In this document: positions 41,576-53,335 of the stretch, piece after piece
How the letters are laid out: every line of letters starts with the position of its first letter
How positions within the stretch are numbered: the stretch's first letter is position 1
NCBI RefSeq assembly: GCF_028372415.1
Contig: NC_092876.1
Coordinates: 63,578,885-63,642,884, forward strand
Source of the DNA: Notamacropus eugenii
Taxonomy: Eukaryota; Chordata; Mammalia; Diprotodontia; Macropodidae
Reading direction: 5' to 3'
DNA length: 64,000 nucleotides
Made by a program: the position numbers and the translations under genes
The notes under the pieces: generated by a model
The model's input: the letters and a program-made list of their open reading frames with translations, nothing else
What the model was told of the DNA's origin: nothing
The model's database searches: none

Positions 41576-42510
41576 TTTCTCAATAGATAAATGGCCAAAA
41601 GATATGAGCAAACAATCCTCAAAAGAATTGCAAACTATTAACAAACATGAAAGAATTCTCTAAATCACTTATAATGGGAGAATTGCAAGTCAAAATAACC
41701 ATGAAGTTTAACCTCATAATCAGCCAAATGCCAAAGACAGCAAGAGCTGGGAATAGTTAATGTTGGAGGGGGTCATAGTAAAACATGCAAATTAGAGTAC
41801 TATTGCTGGAGCTGTGAGTCAGTACAATCATTCTGGAAAGCAATTTGGAATTATGTAGATCAAATGACTAAAATGTCCATATCTTTTGGACCCAGAGATT
41901 CCACTGCTAGGCATATCCCCACAGGAAGTCATTGATTAGAAGAAAGTTCCCACATACAACTGAATACTTATAACAGCACTTTCTATGGTGGCAAAGAATT
42001 GGAAACAAAGTAGGGATATAGATTAGGGATATAGACAAACAAATTGTGGTGCCTGGATGTAATAGAATATTATTCTGCTATAAGAAATGATGAATATGGT
42101 GAATGAAGCCAGAGAAGCATGGAAAGATTTACATGAACAGATGCAGAGTATGTACACAAGTATAACAACATAAATGGAAAAATCACCACAAAGCAATCAA
42201 AAGTGAATATTGCAAAATTAAAAAGATTAAGTCTGAATCTAAAGAGAAGATATGAGAACATACTTTGACCTCACTCTTTTGCAGACATTGGTGGTCCAGG
42301 GATATAAAACATTGCAGCACAGATATTCAGACTTTTCAAATGTATTGATTAGTTTTACTTCTTTTCTCCTCTTACTCTTTTTCTTTAAAAATATGCTTTG
42401 TTCTCTAGAATATGTTTCTGGGAGGCAGAGAGGAATACTGGGAGAAATTTTGGTGGTATAAAAAGAAAAGATATTAATAAACATTGTACTTAAACTTTTA
42501 AAAAAGAACA
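41575..42510 (+). mobile_element. L1 ORF2 C-terminus and 3' UTR, degenerate
   Basis: DNA-level match to the L1 at 11.6 kb ('agataaatggccaaaagata', 'gattccactgctaggcatat', 'tataacagcactttctatgg') with many frame breaks. It is followed by a 3' end of the shared type ('cttttgcagacattggtggt', 'aatactgggagaaattttgg') and an A-rich tail. Older than the 11.6-kb copy. Confidence 0.8.
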
Positions 42511-42514
42511 CAAA

Positions 42515-42625
42515 GTTCTCAAGAGCAACAACTGTCTTGCTTGCTTATATATGTAACCCCAGTACTTAACACATCACTAGGCATACTGTAAGTACTTAAT
42601 AAATGCTTTATGTATCTATCTACCC
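42515..42625 (+). repeat. L2 3' end
   Basis: 'gttctcaagagcaacaactg', 'tatgtaaccccagtacttaa' and 'gtacttaataaatgcttt'. Confidence 0.7.
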
Positions 42626-42639
42626 ATCTGTTTTTATAA

Positions 42640-43690
42640 ACAAAACAAATAAAACGAAAGACTCTGTGTAGCCAGAATTAGAAAATAGCAAATGGGAGAA
42701 AATTTGCAACATATACCTCTAATGAAAGCCTGATGTCATATATGTATATATGTAGAACTAGCACAACTAACACAAATCTATAAGACTAAGAGACATTCCC
42801 CAATAGATAAATGCTCAAAGGATATGAAAGCTCTCTTAAAACAATTGGAGATTACCAAAAACCATATGAGAGAGTGCTTCAAATCATTGACAACAAAAGA
42901 AATGAAAGCCAAAAGAATTTTGAAATTTCAATTCATATCTGTCAAATTAACAAGATGGCAAAAAATAAAAACAATGAATGTTGTAAGGGTGACAATAAGT
43001 TAGGTGCACTAGTACAGTGTTGGTGGAGCTGAAAATTAGTGAAAATACTCTGGAAGTCAATTTGTCATTCTGCTAACAAGTATTACTAAAATAATACCCT
43101 TGATCCCACAGTTAATCATATACTCCAAGGAGGTTAGATCCAGAAAGATCCTATAACAATAAAAATATTCATAGCAGTATTTTTTTTTTGTTTTAGCAAA
43201 AAACTGAAAACAAAGTAGGTGTCTGACAATTGTTAAGCAGTTAGATAAATTGTGGTACATGAATCTAATGTAATATTATTATGCTGTAAGAAATAATAAA
43301 TGTCAGGAATTCAGAGAAATGAGGGAAAACTTGCATGAACTGATGCAGCCTGAAGTCAGCAGAACCTGCAGCATTAAAGCTACTAGAAAAAATACAAAAA
43401 CAAAGCTCTGAGTTGTGTAATAATGAAAAAGACCAATCGTGCTCCTGGAAAAGAGATGAGGAAATACAACTTCCTCTTTTCCTTAGGGAAATGGAGAACT
43501 ACAGGAGCAGAACATTGCCTGGGCTGTCACATACTCAAGCTACGTCAGCTTCTTTTGGTCTCCTGGTTTTCTTTGTTACAAGAAAAGTCTTGCTGGCTGA
43601 GTGGGAGCAAGGACAGCTTATCTGGAAATAACCATGATATAAAATCAAAACGCATCAGTGAGACATGTTAAAAGCTCACATATACACAAC
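42640..43690 (+). mobile_element. L1 ORF2 C-terminus and 3' UTR, degenerate
   Basis: A second broken L1 starts further 5' in ORF2 than its neighbour ('aaatgggagaaaatttgcaa', 'gataaatgctcaaaggatat', 'atagcagtattttttttttg'). It ends in the common 3' end ('ttgttacaagaaaagtcttg', 'gatataaaatcaaaacgcat'). Confidence 0.78.
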
Positions 43691-43719
43691 TAATTTACAA
43701 ATCCCACAGTCACCCCAAG

Positions 43720-44045
43720 GTATCAGATGTTACAACTAAAAGGGACCTTAGAAGATAAGATGCTACAATGTGGCATCAATTACATACATTATAGAGCTTC
43801 AAGGTATCTTAGAAAAGAACCTTAGAAAATAGACTGTCAGACTTTGTAAAGACCTTAGAACACAGACTGGCAGAGCTGGGAGGGCCCTGAGAACCCAGGA
43901 TGTCAGGGCTGGGAGAAACTTTAGACATTATTTTATCCAGCTTCACTAAGGCCCTGAGAGGGGAAGCAATCTGCCCAAGGCCATGCCTTGAATCAGTGAC
44001 AAAGCTGGGAAAAGAGTGTATGAGTTCTACCTCATTCAAAGATTT
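43720..44045 (-). repeat. Antisense tail array joined to a MIR/L2 tail
   Basis: About five units of the 'agaacacagactggcagagc' type (43740-43930), then an antisense MIR/THER end ('aggccctgagaggggaagc'). Confidence 0.75.
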
Positions 44046-44526
44046 TTCCCCACTTTTCCACCCTAGAACAGCTACTGACCTAGGAGTGGGATGGAGTCTC
44101 TTCTTTACTAAATGGGGTTTTCAGAACCTCAAGCAGAGCATCTGGGCAGAATCTGTTGTCCAGGAGGCTGCGGTTTGTAATTTCCCCAGGATGACAACTT
44201 GTCTAGACAGAGGGGAGTTCTGTGCCTGTGGAGAATGCAGATAGCATCTGAATATGAATTCCGGGCCTGTCTGAACTCTTCTGCTCTCGGACAGAAGTCT
44301 GGGGAAACTGATGAGAGATATAAAGAACACATGCTATGTGCCCAGCCTCAGTCTCGCCATTAGAGGGCATGGACGTGGACTGGAGGAGAATTCAGTCATA
44401 GTGACAGCTGGAAGGGACCTGTGACAATAGACTGTTAGAGCAAAGAACTGGGACTGGGAGGAACCTTTAATTTTGTTCAGACTTTTAATTTCAAAATTCC
44501 TCCTACCAATGTAGATCAGCTTCTGG
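44046..44526. other. Unassigned stretch
   Basis: No element recognised apart from a possible L2/MIR tail at 44390-44480. Overlapping minus-strand frames (44121-44332) show no domain. Confidence 0.5.
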
Positions 44527-44780
44527 TGGTATTCAGCTATTTTTCAGCTGCGTCTGACTCTCTGTGACCCTATCTGGGGTTTTCTTGGCAAATATACTGA
44601 AGTAGTTTACATTTCCTTCTCCAGATGATTTTACAGATGAGGAAACTGGGGCAAACAGGGTGAAGTGACTTGCCCAGGGTCACATATTAGTAAATGACTA
44701 AGGCCAGATCTAAACTCAGGAAGAGGAGTCTTCCTGACTCAGGGCTGGCACTCTACCCCACTGCATCATCTAGCTGTCCA
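44527..44780 (-). mobile_element. Mar1-type SINE
   Basis: A full-length antisense copy: 'tgactctctgtgaccctatc', 'tggggttttcttggcaaata', ending with 'ctgcatcatctagctgtcc'. Confidence 0.9.
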
Positions 44781-44799
44781 TAGATCAACTCTAGTTCTC

Positions 44800-45250
44800 C
44801 AAACTGTGATTTATAGGGAGTTAACTGGGGGGATTGTAAGACTAAATGATTTAGCCAGGATTACCCAGATAAGTATGTGTCAGACCTGAACCCAGGTCTT
44901 TCTGACTCCAAGTCTAATTATCCATAGACTATAGAATGTCAGAGCTGGGAGGGCCCTTAGAACACAGGAGGTCAGAGCTGGGAGGGCTCTTAAAACACAG
45001 GGTGTCAGAGTTGGGAGGGGACTTAGGACATAGAGTTTTAGGATTAGAACAGTATGTGAGCCCATTTTGTCCTAATCTTTTCATCTTACAGAAGGGGAAA
45101 GTGAGGGACAGAGAAAGGATGTGACGGGAGAAATCAGTGTATCAGAAACAACACCAAACCTGAAATCCAAAGACCTGGCTCAGTGTCCTGGCTCTGCCAC
45201 TTCTTTACAAGGTACTTTGCCTTCTCAGTCCTCAGTTTATCCCCCTGTAC
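44800..45250. repeat. MIR, antisense tail array, sense MIR
   Basis: 44800-44930 is an antisense MIR. 44935-45060 holds four units of the 'agaatgtcagagctgggagg' type. 45135-45250 is a sense MIR ('cctgaaatccaaagacctgg'). Confidence 0.75.
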
Positions 45251-45254
45251 AATT

Positions 45255-45756
45255 AGGGGTAAGCCACCCAATGCTTTCCTTCCCACATTCATTGCTGCTG
45301 GAAGGAAATGACTTAAGAAGTCCCCAAGCCCAAGCACTTCTCCCTTCTGCCTCCCTTTATCCCTTTTCTTTCCTTTCTGAAAGCCCAACATGGGTAAGAA
45401 CAGGTGACCTCCGCCCAATGACAGACATTGCTAACCAGAATGTAACACACGCTTGGGCCTGAAAAGATGAAATGATGCATCACACAGACTGACACCACAG
45501 ATAGGTTTAACTCCCACACTTCAATTTCCTCTGGCCCAAAGAGTCTGGAGTCTAAGGAGGGGCTGCTGCTAGAGGGAGGGTGGCACCAACAGGAAATTCT
45601 CTTCAGACCAGAAAGAAATGAATGTTGGAAAAATGATGCTTATCTCCCAGGGAAGCTTGCTAGCAAATCAAGGTAGGGCAGCTGCAGAAACCCAAAGGAT
45701 TGTCTCTCCCCAGAAAGGCAAGACCCAGCCCATAAGAAAGAGTTTCCAGGAGGTCT
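45255..45756. other. Unique stretch with L2 scrap
   Basis: 45290-45400 may be sense L2 ('agtccccaagcccaagcac'). 45440-45750 has no recognised element and no coding frame. Confidence 0.45.
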
Positions 45757-46185
45757 TGTTCTTTGCAGAGGTAGGGGTCCATAGATAGGGAATGTCGCAT
45801 ATATTGTCAGATATTTTTCTACGCATTAATCAGTTGGGCTGCTTTTTAAATCTTTCTCTTTGAAAATATTCATTTATGGGAGAAGAAAAGGAGGAATACA
45901 GGGAGAAATTTAGTTGAAATCAATAAAAAATTTAATTTTAAAAAACAGTTAGGGGAGGCTTTATTCCTTTGCAGAAGTGAGAGGGTGGTCTACGGATGTG
46001 GAGTATTGTATATGACATCCTATTTGTTTTCTATGAGTTGACTGGTTTTGCTGAAATTTTTCCCTCTTCTTTTTCTTTAAAAAAAAAAAAACCTCTTTGT
46101 TATAACAGACAGCTCTCTGAGAGAGGAAGAGGGGAATATCTAAGCAATATGAAAATAACAGATATTCAAAAATCTATGAAAAAAG
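45757..46185 (+). repeat. Two solitary L1 3' ends in tandem
   Basis: 45757-45945 ('ttgcagaggtaggggtccat', 'gaggaatacagggagaaatt') and 45957-46185 ('ttgcagaagtgagagggtgg', 'ttgttataacagacagctct', 'gaggggaatatctaagcaat'). Each is a short L1 3' end with its own A-rich tail, in the same orientation. They are too different for a simple recent duplication. Confidence 0.68.
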
Positions 46186-46770
46186 AGTGGGGGTAATGTT
46201 TGCTGATAGGAGGTAAAGGGAAGGGATTCCTTATTTCTCCAGGTCTCAGCAGTGGTCAAACTGTAATCATTTTAAATTGTAGTAAAGAAGTTTGGGTTGG
46301 TACAGGGAATTTGGTCTGACACCAAGAGGTGACCCTTCCCCACAAACCTTCCTTCTCTTGAAAGCTGTTCACCCCTTCAGACAACCTGAAGGGAGGGTCT
46401 GCAGATTACCAGTAAAAAGGGATAAGGATGGTCACTTCTGTACCTAGAACCTTCTGATGACTGATGCTGGGGATGGGTTCCAAAGGGCATCTGGGTGAGA
46501 CAAATGGTTTGTGGATATGGGTTAATCATAGGCACACCCCTGGGCTGTTTTATCTTTTTAGAGACTGACTCCCTTTAGATTAAATTTCTATTATATACGA
46601 AGCAGCATGGCCCAGTGGGTAGATCAGGGGTATTCAAAGTGAGAGTGATAGGAACCCTGGGGGGCCACAGCCTGATCCTAAAGTGGCTATGACTTGATCC
46701 TGTGCAGACAGAGTATGATCCAGCCAGTGGGAAGGAAGATGTGTATCCATCCCGCCTTCTCCAAGACAGT
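46186..46770. other. Unassigned stretch
   Basis: No clear element. 46625-46660 ('caggggtattcaaagtgag') faintly resembles a hAT-type terminus, but no partner end is visible. Confidence 0.45.
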
Positions 46771-47440
46771 GCCCAACACAACCACACCCAACTCTCTCCC
46801 CTAATACTCTCCTACTGGGCTCCTGCCAAGTTCTCTAACTACCCCCTTATGAATCAGGAGGCCACCTATAATCTCACTGCTAACCAGGTACATATAGCTG
46901 CAGCTAAGAAGGTGTCTCTGGGAAAATCCCTTCCTTCCAAGCATACCCACTCCTCAGACTCTGTGCTCAGTGATGGTGACCAGTGAGTAAGACACCCAGC
47001 TAAACCCTTTTCTATTTTGGATGGGGAAGAATGAGTTAGTTACACAAGTTAAGCAGGCATAGATGGGAAGTTATCTGTTTCATGGATCTCATTACATTAT
47101 CTTTCCCCCTAAACTCAATCAACCATCTTCCAAACTTCCTCAAGAGCACAGTCATCCCTGCAGCCACAAAGCTTCAGAACCTCATGAAATCTTCATCACC
47201 TCCCTTTCTCTTACGCCACATATCCAAGCAGCTGACAGATTTTCTTGGCTCTATATTCATATCTTTCACATCTGTTCCCTGCTCTGAACTCACAACAAAG
47301 GCCCTCATCACCTCTCACCTATTTCAATGGCCTCCCCTCTGGCCTCCCTGACTCAAGTCTCACCCCTTTCTCCAATCTCTCACCCAAAGAGCTGCCATCA
47401 TGGTTTTCCTTTTTAAAGGTTCTATTTTTGTGTTTTACGA
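46771..47440 (+). repeat. L2 coding remnant
   Basis: Sense L2 3' coding pattern: 'aaggccctcatcacctctca' and 'cctatttcaatggcctcccc', preceded by serine/proline-rich debris. All frames are broken. Confidence 0.6.
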
Positions 47441-47585
47441 TGTACATAGTTATTAATATAGTAGTATGTAAATATGTAATATTAAATAAAAATACATATG
47501 CTATTGTATAAATATATGTAAGTATGTAAATATATACAATATATATGAAATTTACAAGTAAGTAAATACACACATATTAGTGCAT
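47441..47585. repeat. AT-rich simple sequence
   Basis: Irregular ATATGTAA/TATGTAAATA repeats. Confidence 0.85.
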
Positions 47586-47663
47586 GTTCAAAAATATTTT
47601 ATTGATGGGGTGCATGAAGAAAAAATTGGGGAATACTAGGAGAGACTGAGTGAGGAATACCTT

Positions 47664-47872
47664 GTTTTCAGTCATTTCAGTTATGTCTGACTCTCCATAA
47701 CCTCATTTGGGATTCTCTTGGCAGAAATACTGAATTGGTTTGCCATTTCCTTTTGCGGATGAGGAAACTGAGGCAAACAGGGTTAAATAACTTGCTCAGG
47801 TTCACACAGCTAGTAAGTGTCCAAGGCTGAATTTGAACTCCACACTGTAACCACTATTCCGCCTAGATACCC
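47664..47872 (-). mobile_element. Mar1-type SINE
   Basis: Antisense copy: 'atttgggattctcttggcag', the CORE complement 'cttgctcaggttcacacagc' and the head complement 'ttccgcctagatacc'. Confidence 0.85.
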
Positions 47873-47884
47873 AAGGAATACCTA

Positions 47885-48370
47885 GGGCAATTCATAAATT
47901 AACTAGCATTTATTCAGATCTTACCATATCAGGTAGTGTGCTAAATCCTGGGGACATAAATACAAGTACATAGAAAGGTAAAACCTGACCCCATGGAACT
48001 CACATTCTCCTAGAAGCAGAAGGGCACAATAAGTAGAGAGATAAATGAATAAAATATAATTTGAGTGTAGAGAGGAGGGAGAAAGCTAACAACAAAGGGG
48101 ACTGGGAAAGGCTTCCTATAGGAGGTGGAACCTGAGCCAAGCCTTGAAGGAAGCTTAGGATTCTGAGAGACAAATGAGAGAAGGCAGGACATTTCAGGCC
48201 TGAGAGACAGCCTGGGCAAAGGCAAAGGGGTGGGAGATCGAATGCCGACTATGAAAATCAGCTATTGGTCCAATCAGAGTGGAATGGAGAGTTTGTAAGG
48301 TGCAGCAATATGTCTGAAAAAGTAGGCTGGAGCCAGACTGTGGTGAGATAAGATCTATGACCACTTGGAT
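47885..48370 (-). repeat. L2 3' end and coding remnant
   Basis: Antisense: 'ctagcatttattcagatctt', 'acctgaccccatggaactca', 'aaaggcttcctataggaggt', 'ggcaggacatttcaggcctg'. Confidence 0.68.
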
Positions 48371-48424
48371 CAATTAGATGAAACTTAATTATTTCAGTCA
48401 CAGACAACAAAAATAAAGGCAATT

Positions 48425-48800
48425 CTGCAATTTGACTCCATTTGGCTCTACCTCACCTACAAAACTCACATTCCATCTCCTATTTCCATGCCTTTGCACA
48501 AGTCATCTTTCATGCCTACAGGGCTCTTCCTCCTCATTTCTACTCAGCATCACTGGCTTCCTTCAAGACAGCGTGAATGCCACCTTGACCAAGGGGTCTT
48601 TTCAGTCCCCAGCTACCAGTGCCTTCCCCTCAAAGGTTACCTTCTATCTACTTTAGATGTATCTTGGATGTACCATATGTGTATGTTGTCTCCCCATTAG
48701 AATATTACATCCTTGAGAGCAGAAACTGGTCTCATTTTTTCTTTGTATACCCAGGGCACATAGTAAGCACTTAATAAATGTTTGTGATGAATTGATCTCT
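48425..48800 (+). repeat. L2 3' end
   Basis: Sense: 'ctcacattccatctcctatt', 'gcctttgcacaagtcatctt', 'attacatccttgagagcaga', 'gcacatagtaagcacttaat'. It ends with the tail 'gtgatgaattga'. Confidence 0.75.
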
Positions 48801-49345
48801 AGCTTTATTTCGCTTTAACCCTGCTTCTGGCCAACTCTGGAGCAAATTTACTGGAGGAAAGCCCTATGACTTGGGTGCTGCATAATTGGAGGGAAACATA
48901 ATTCCTAACTGCTTGAGAGAACTATGAGCACCAAGTAGTATAGAGAGTAATATGTCTATATGTTGAGAAAGGACCTCATGAATAGAAATGGATCCAAAGT
49001 GGGTTGAGTTTCAGACTTCTGAATGGTGGATTGGAGCCTTGGAAATAAAGACACATAGAAGATGCCAGCCGGCATCATGTCCCTTATTTCCAGGGCCTGC
49101 AACCCCAGAGACTGTTGAGAAGGAGAGCCCCATCTCAATGGGATCATCCTCTCTCACTCCCAGGTGAAAAACAAATTTAGTCTGATATACTCTTTTGCTA
49201 TGTTCTAATCTGCTTCTGCCAAAACAGTTTACTAGGGTGTGGCTGCTGTGCATGCTGCAGCTTCTTGAAGCCACAGGTGAGAGTTGGGTGGAACAGGTGG
49301 CCACCAAAGGTGGAAAGCAGCCTTGAAAAGGGTTCAGCAACCATC
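48801..49345. other. Unassigned stretch
   Basis: No element recognised. Minus-strand frames at 48956-49389 overlap each other and run into RTE sequence, so they are not called. Confidence 0.45.
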
Positions 49346-49349
49346 ACAT

Positions 49350-52300
49350 CAAAGGCACTGATCCTCCTGGAACACACCCTACATCCCAACCTACCCCAGG
49401 TTGAGAGTAACCAAGGGGTCCCAAACCCATCGGTGAGTTAGGGGGATGTTTACCCCAAGAATGTGAAGACTTCCCCTGGTGGAATGGGTGGATGAGAACG
49501 ATTTGTTCCAATGGCCATGAAGGCAACTGAAGCAGGCAATGTGGAGTGCTTACAATTTGGTTAGACACCAAAGACACCAAGGTTATCCACTGCATCCTGA
49601 GCCATCACCAGCCGTCTTGACTCTGTCCTGCAACTGGATTATGATGACTCTGGAGGACAGAGTGAAGCTGATGACTTCGTGCAACTCTGCCTCACTTAAT
49701 CCAATTTATATATGAGTCAAAAGACATCACCCATACCATTTTACTATGATACTTCAAAATCCTGTGGTGGCAAGCAAGTGATGAAGCAGCAGATGCAGAT
49801 ACACTGGGAGCTGTAGTCACAACCCTGCACATAGGTGGCCCAGACCATAGGGTCGCTTCTCACTGGGAGCATCAGTGGGATTTGGCAGCCCCCTGGGTGT
49901 CTGAGCAGGCTTTTAAGGATCACTGCTCACCTCTTGGCGTAAGGAAGAGAGCTAGAAAAGGTGCCCAAAAAATTGCCTGCTTACCTGATTACCTGGCCTG
50001 ACTACTGTGACAAGCAGAGAAATCCCACTTGGCAGCTGAAACACAAAAAATGTACAAAATGTACAAAAACATCTGCAAAAATGATTCCACTCACCATTGG
50101 CACATGGAACGTGCGTGCACACACAAAATTCAGTAGACCTGAAAGATGAACTGCTCTTGTTGCAAGAGAACTCAACAGGTATCACATCTAAATAACAGCC
50201 CAGAGTGAAGTCAGGTTGGCAAATGAAGACCAGCTTGCTGAAGTTGGAGCTTGATGCACATTTTTCTGGAGTGGCTACAGGGAAGGGGAGCACCATGAAG
50301 CTGGAGTAGGTTTTACAATCAAAACTAATCTAGTTAGCAAACTGGCATGCCTGCCAAAAGGAGTGAATTGCAGGGTGATGACAACGTGATTGCCACTTGC
50401 AAGAAAATACCATGCCACCATCATCAGTGCCTATGCTCCCACCATGACAAACCCTGATGAGGTCAAAGGAAAATTTTATGAAGACCTAGAGACCCTTATC
50501 ATCAATGTGCCAAAAGAGTACAAGCTTATAATTCTGGGTGACTTTAATGCTAGAGTAGGCTCAGACTACTAGACTTGGCAGGGAGTCCTAGGGAGGAATG
50601 GAGTTGGAAACAGCAACAGCAGTGGTCATTTACTGCTGAAGACTTGTGCATCGCATGACCTTCTCATCACCAACACTGTTTTCCATTTACCTAAATGCAA
50701 TAAAACTTCATAGATGCACCCTCGCAACAAACACTGTCATCTAATAGACTAAGTGATTGTAAGAAGAAGAGATAGACAAGATGTGAGAGTGACAAAGGCA
50801 ATGTGTGGTGCAGAGTGCTGGACTGATCATAGACTTGTCCTTTCCAAGCTAAATATTCACATTCATCAAAAGTGCCACTTCGAAGTCAAAATGACTACCA
50901 GAAGAATTAATATCAACAAATTAGAGCTCTTCTCTGAGCATGGACAGTTTGTTGCTAACTTGGAGGTAAAGTTGAGCGAACACACAGTTGGCAACAGAGG
51001 AGCAGAAATGGAGAGGGCAGCTTTCAGAAATTTGGTGTACAGCACTGCATTTGCTCATCTGGGTCAGAACACTCACAAACACTAAGACTGGTTTGATGAA
51101 AATGATGGGGAAATTCAGAAGCTGCTAAATGAAAAAGGAGAACTCCACAGGATATACCCACAGGATAGTTCATCCACCTCTAAGAAGGCAGCATTTAATT
51201 CCATCAAAAGCAAAGTACAAGCAAGGTTTAGAGAGATGTAGGAATCCTGGCTCAGAAAGAAGGCAGAGGAAATTCAGTTTTATGCTGATAATAACAATCC
51301 AAAGAGCTTTTATGATTCCCTGAAAGCTATTTATGAACCAACAACCTATGGTGCATCACAATTACTCAGTGCTGATAGAGCCACATTGATTAGTGAGTGA
51401 TAAGGACATGATCCTAGAGAGATGGCTGAACACTTCCATGGTGTTCTCAACAGACCATCATCAATCAATACCAAGACTATTGACCATTTATCTCAGGTTG
51501 AAGTCAATCCCTCCTTAGTGGAACTTCCAAATGAAGAAGAGGTTTTCAAGGCCATTAGGCTCCTCTCATGTGGCAAACCTGGTGCTGATTTTATTCCAGC
51601 TGAGACTAAAAGGTAGGGGGACCATTGCTCATACAAAAGCTGACTGAAATTTTCCAGGTTATATGGCAAGAGGAAGCTATCCCCCAGGAGCTCAAGGATG
51701 TCTCCTTTGTCCATCTCTATAAAGGTAAAGGGAATAGATTGTCCTGCGACAATCACAGGGGGGTCTCTCTCTTAGTTATTGCTGGTAAGATTCTTGCTAA
51801 AGTTCTCCTTAATAGGCTGATTCTTCACTTGGAAGATGGTCTTGTCCCTGAGAGCCAGTGTGGCTTTAGAAAGGGCTGAGGAACAGTTGATAGGGTGTTT
51901 GCTGCCCAACAACTTCAGGAGAAATGCCAGGAGCAGAACAGAGGTCCGTACACAACATTTGTAGATCTGACTAAGGCCTTTGACACTGTTAGTCATGAGG
52001 ACTTATGGAAAATTATGTCAAAATTTGGTTGAGCAGAGAAGTTTATCAGTATTGTATGTCAATTTCATGATGGCATGTTTGCCCAGGTTCTGGATACTGG
52101 ACCAATGCTCTCGTGCCTTCTCAGTCACCAATGGAGTGAAACAGGGCTGTGTGCTTGCTCCCATGCTTTCTAGCATGATGTTTTCAGCCATGTTGTCAAA
52201 TGCTTTCAATGACGATGAACACAGAATCAGGGTCAACTCTGTACTGATCCAAGTTCTTCAATCTGAAAAGACTACAAGCCAAGACCAAAGTGGAGGGAGT

Positions 52301-53335
52301 GTTGGTGCATGATTTTCTGTTTGCAGATGACTATGCACTCAATGCAGCCTCTGAAGTTGAGATGCAACAAAGTATGGATCTATTCTCTGCTGCCTGTGCT
52401 AATTTTGGCCTAATAATTAACACCAAGAAAACACAGGTGCTCCATCAACCAACACCACACCACACCACATATATGTGGAACCATCAGTTACAAGAAATAG
52501 AGAAGTTTTGAATGCTGTGGATAAGTTCACTTACCTTGATAGTGTACTTTCCAAGGATATATACATTGACAATGAGGTTGATGCACACTGCCAGAGCTAG
52601 CTCAGTGTTTGGGAGGCTCCAGTGAAAAGTTTGGGAGAGAAGAGGTATTAGACTGACTACTAAACTGAAGATCTACAGAGCCGTTGTGCTGACCTCACTG
52701 TTGTATGCCTGTGAAACATGGACAGTCTGCCAGCGCCATGCCAGGAAACTGAATCACTTCCATTTGAACTGTCTTAGGAAGATTGTGAAGATCACCTGAC
52801 AGGATACAGTACCAGACACTGAGGTCCTTGCTCAAACTAAACTGCCAAGCATTCAAACTATGCTTTTAGAGAGCACAATTCTGATGGGCTGGCCACATTG
52901 TTCAAATGCAAAATTTATGCTTGCCAAAAAGACTATTTTATGGAGAACTCACATGGAGCAGGAGATCACATGGTGTTCAGAATAAGTGACACAAGGACAC
53001 TCTCAAGGTCTCTCTCAAGAACTTTGGATTTGAATATGGGACATTGTAGACACTGGCCAGGACTGCTCAGTATGGTGTGCCCACATCAAAAAGGCTTCTG
53101 TGCTCTATGAGCAAAGCAGAATTGAGGCAACACAAACTAAATGTAGGATGCTCATATTTGGAGTATCCACTCCAAATGTTCACATAGACTATCTGTGCCC
53201 AATCTGTGGTAGAGCATTCTGAGCTTGTATTGGTCTGATCAGCCACAGTCGGACACTGAAACTTGAGTTTATCTTGGTGATGTCATTTTGGTCCTCTTTG
53301 AGAATGAAGGACAACAACCAACCAACCAACCAATC
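49350..53335 (+). mobile_element. Near full-length RTE-clade LINE, inactive
   Basis: About 4 kb covers a 5' region (49350-49745), an endonuclease region, a reverse-transcriptase region, a C-terminal part and a short 3' end ('gatgtcattttggtcctctt', 'gagaatgaaggacaacaacc') with a (CAAC)n-type tail. The 3' end matches the truncated copy at 11.06 kb, and both ends match the short partner at 39.63 kb. Assignment to the RTE clade rests on its single compact ORF with APE then RT, a very short 3' region and a tetranucleotide-like tail. The exact subfamily is not determined. Confidence 0.85.
50085..52880 (+). pseudogene. RTE LINE protein remnant (APE endonuclease + reverse transcriptase)
   Basis: In an active element this single protein nicks target DNA and reverse-transcribes the element RNA. 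Here it is broken. Seen in order: 'TIGTWNVR' (about 50094), the catalytic endonuclease motif [10 protein letters not shown] (50537-50566), 'WTDHRLVLSKLN', then RT motifs FVDLTKAFDTV (51958-51990), GVKQGCVLAP (about 52133-52162) and FADD (52320-52331), and a C-terminal 'LLYACETWTVCQRHARKLNHFH'. These motifs lie in three different frames with in-frame stops between, so it has several frameshifts and nonsense changes. It is not a host gene. Confidence 0.9.

Noticed and set aside
49350..53335. Endogenous retrovirus
   Set aside because: No long terminal repeats, no gag/protease/integrase order. The protein starts with an APE endonuclease and the element ends in a short tail, which fits a LINE.
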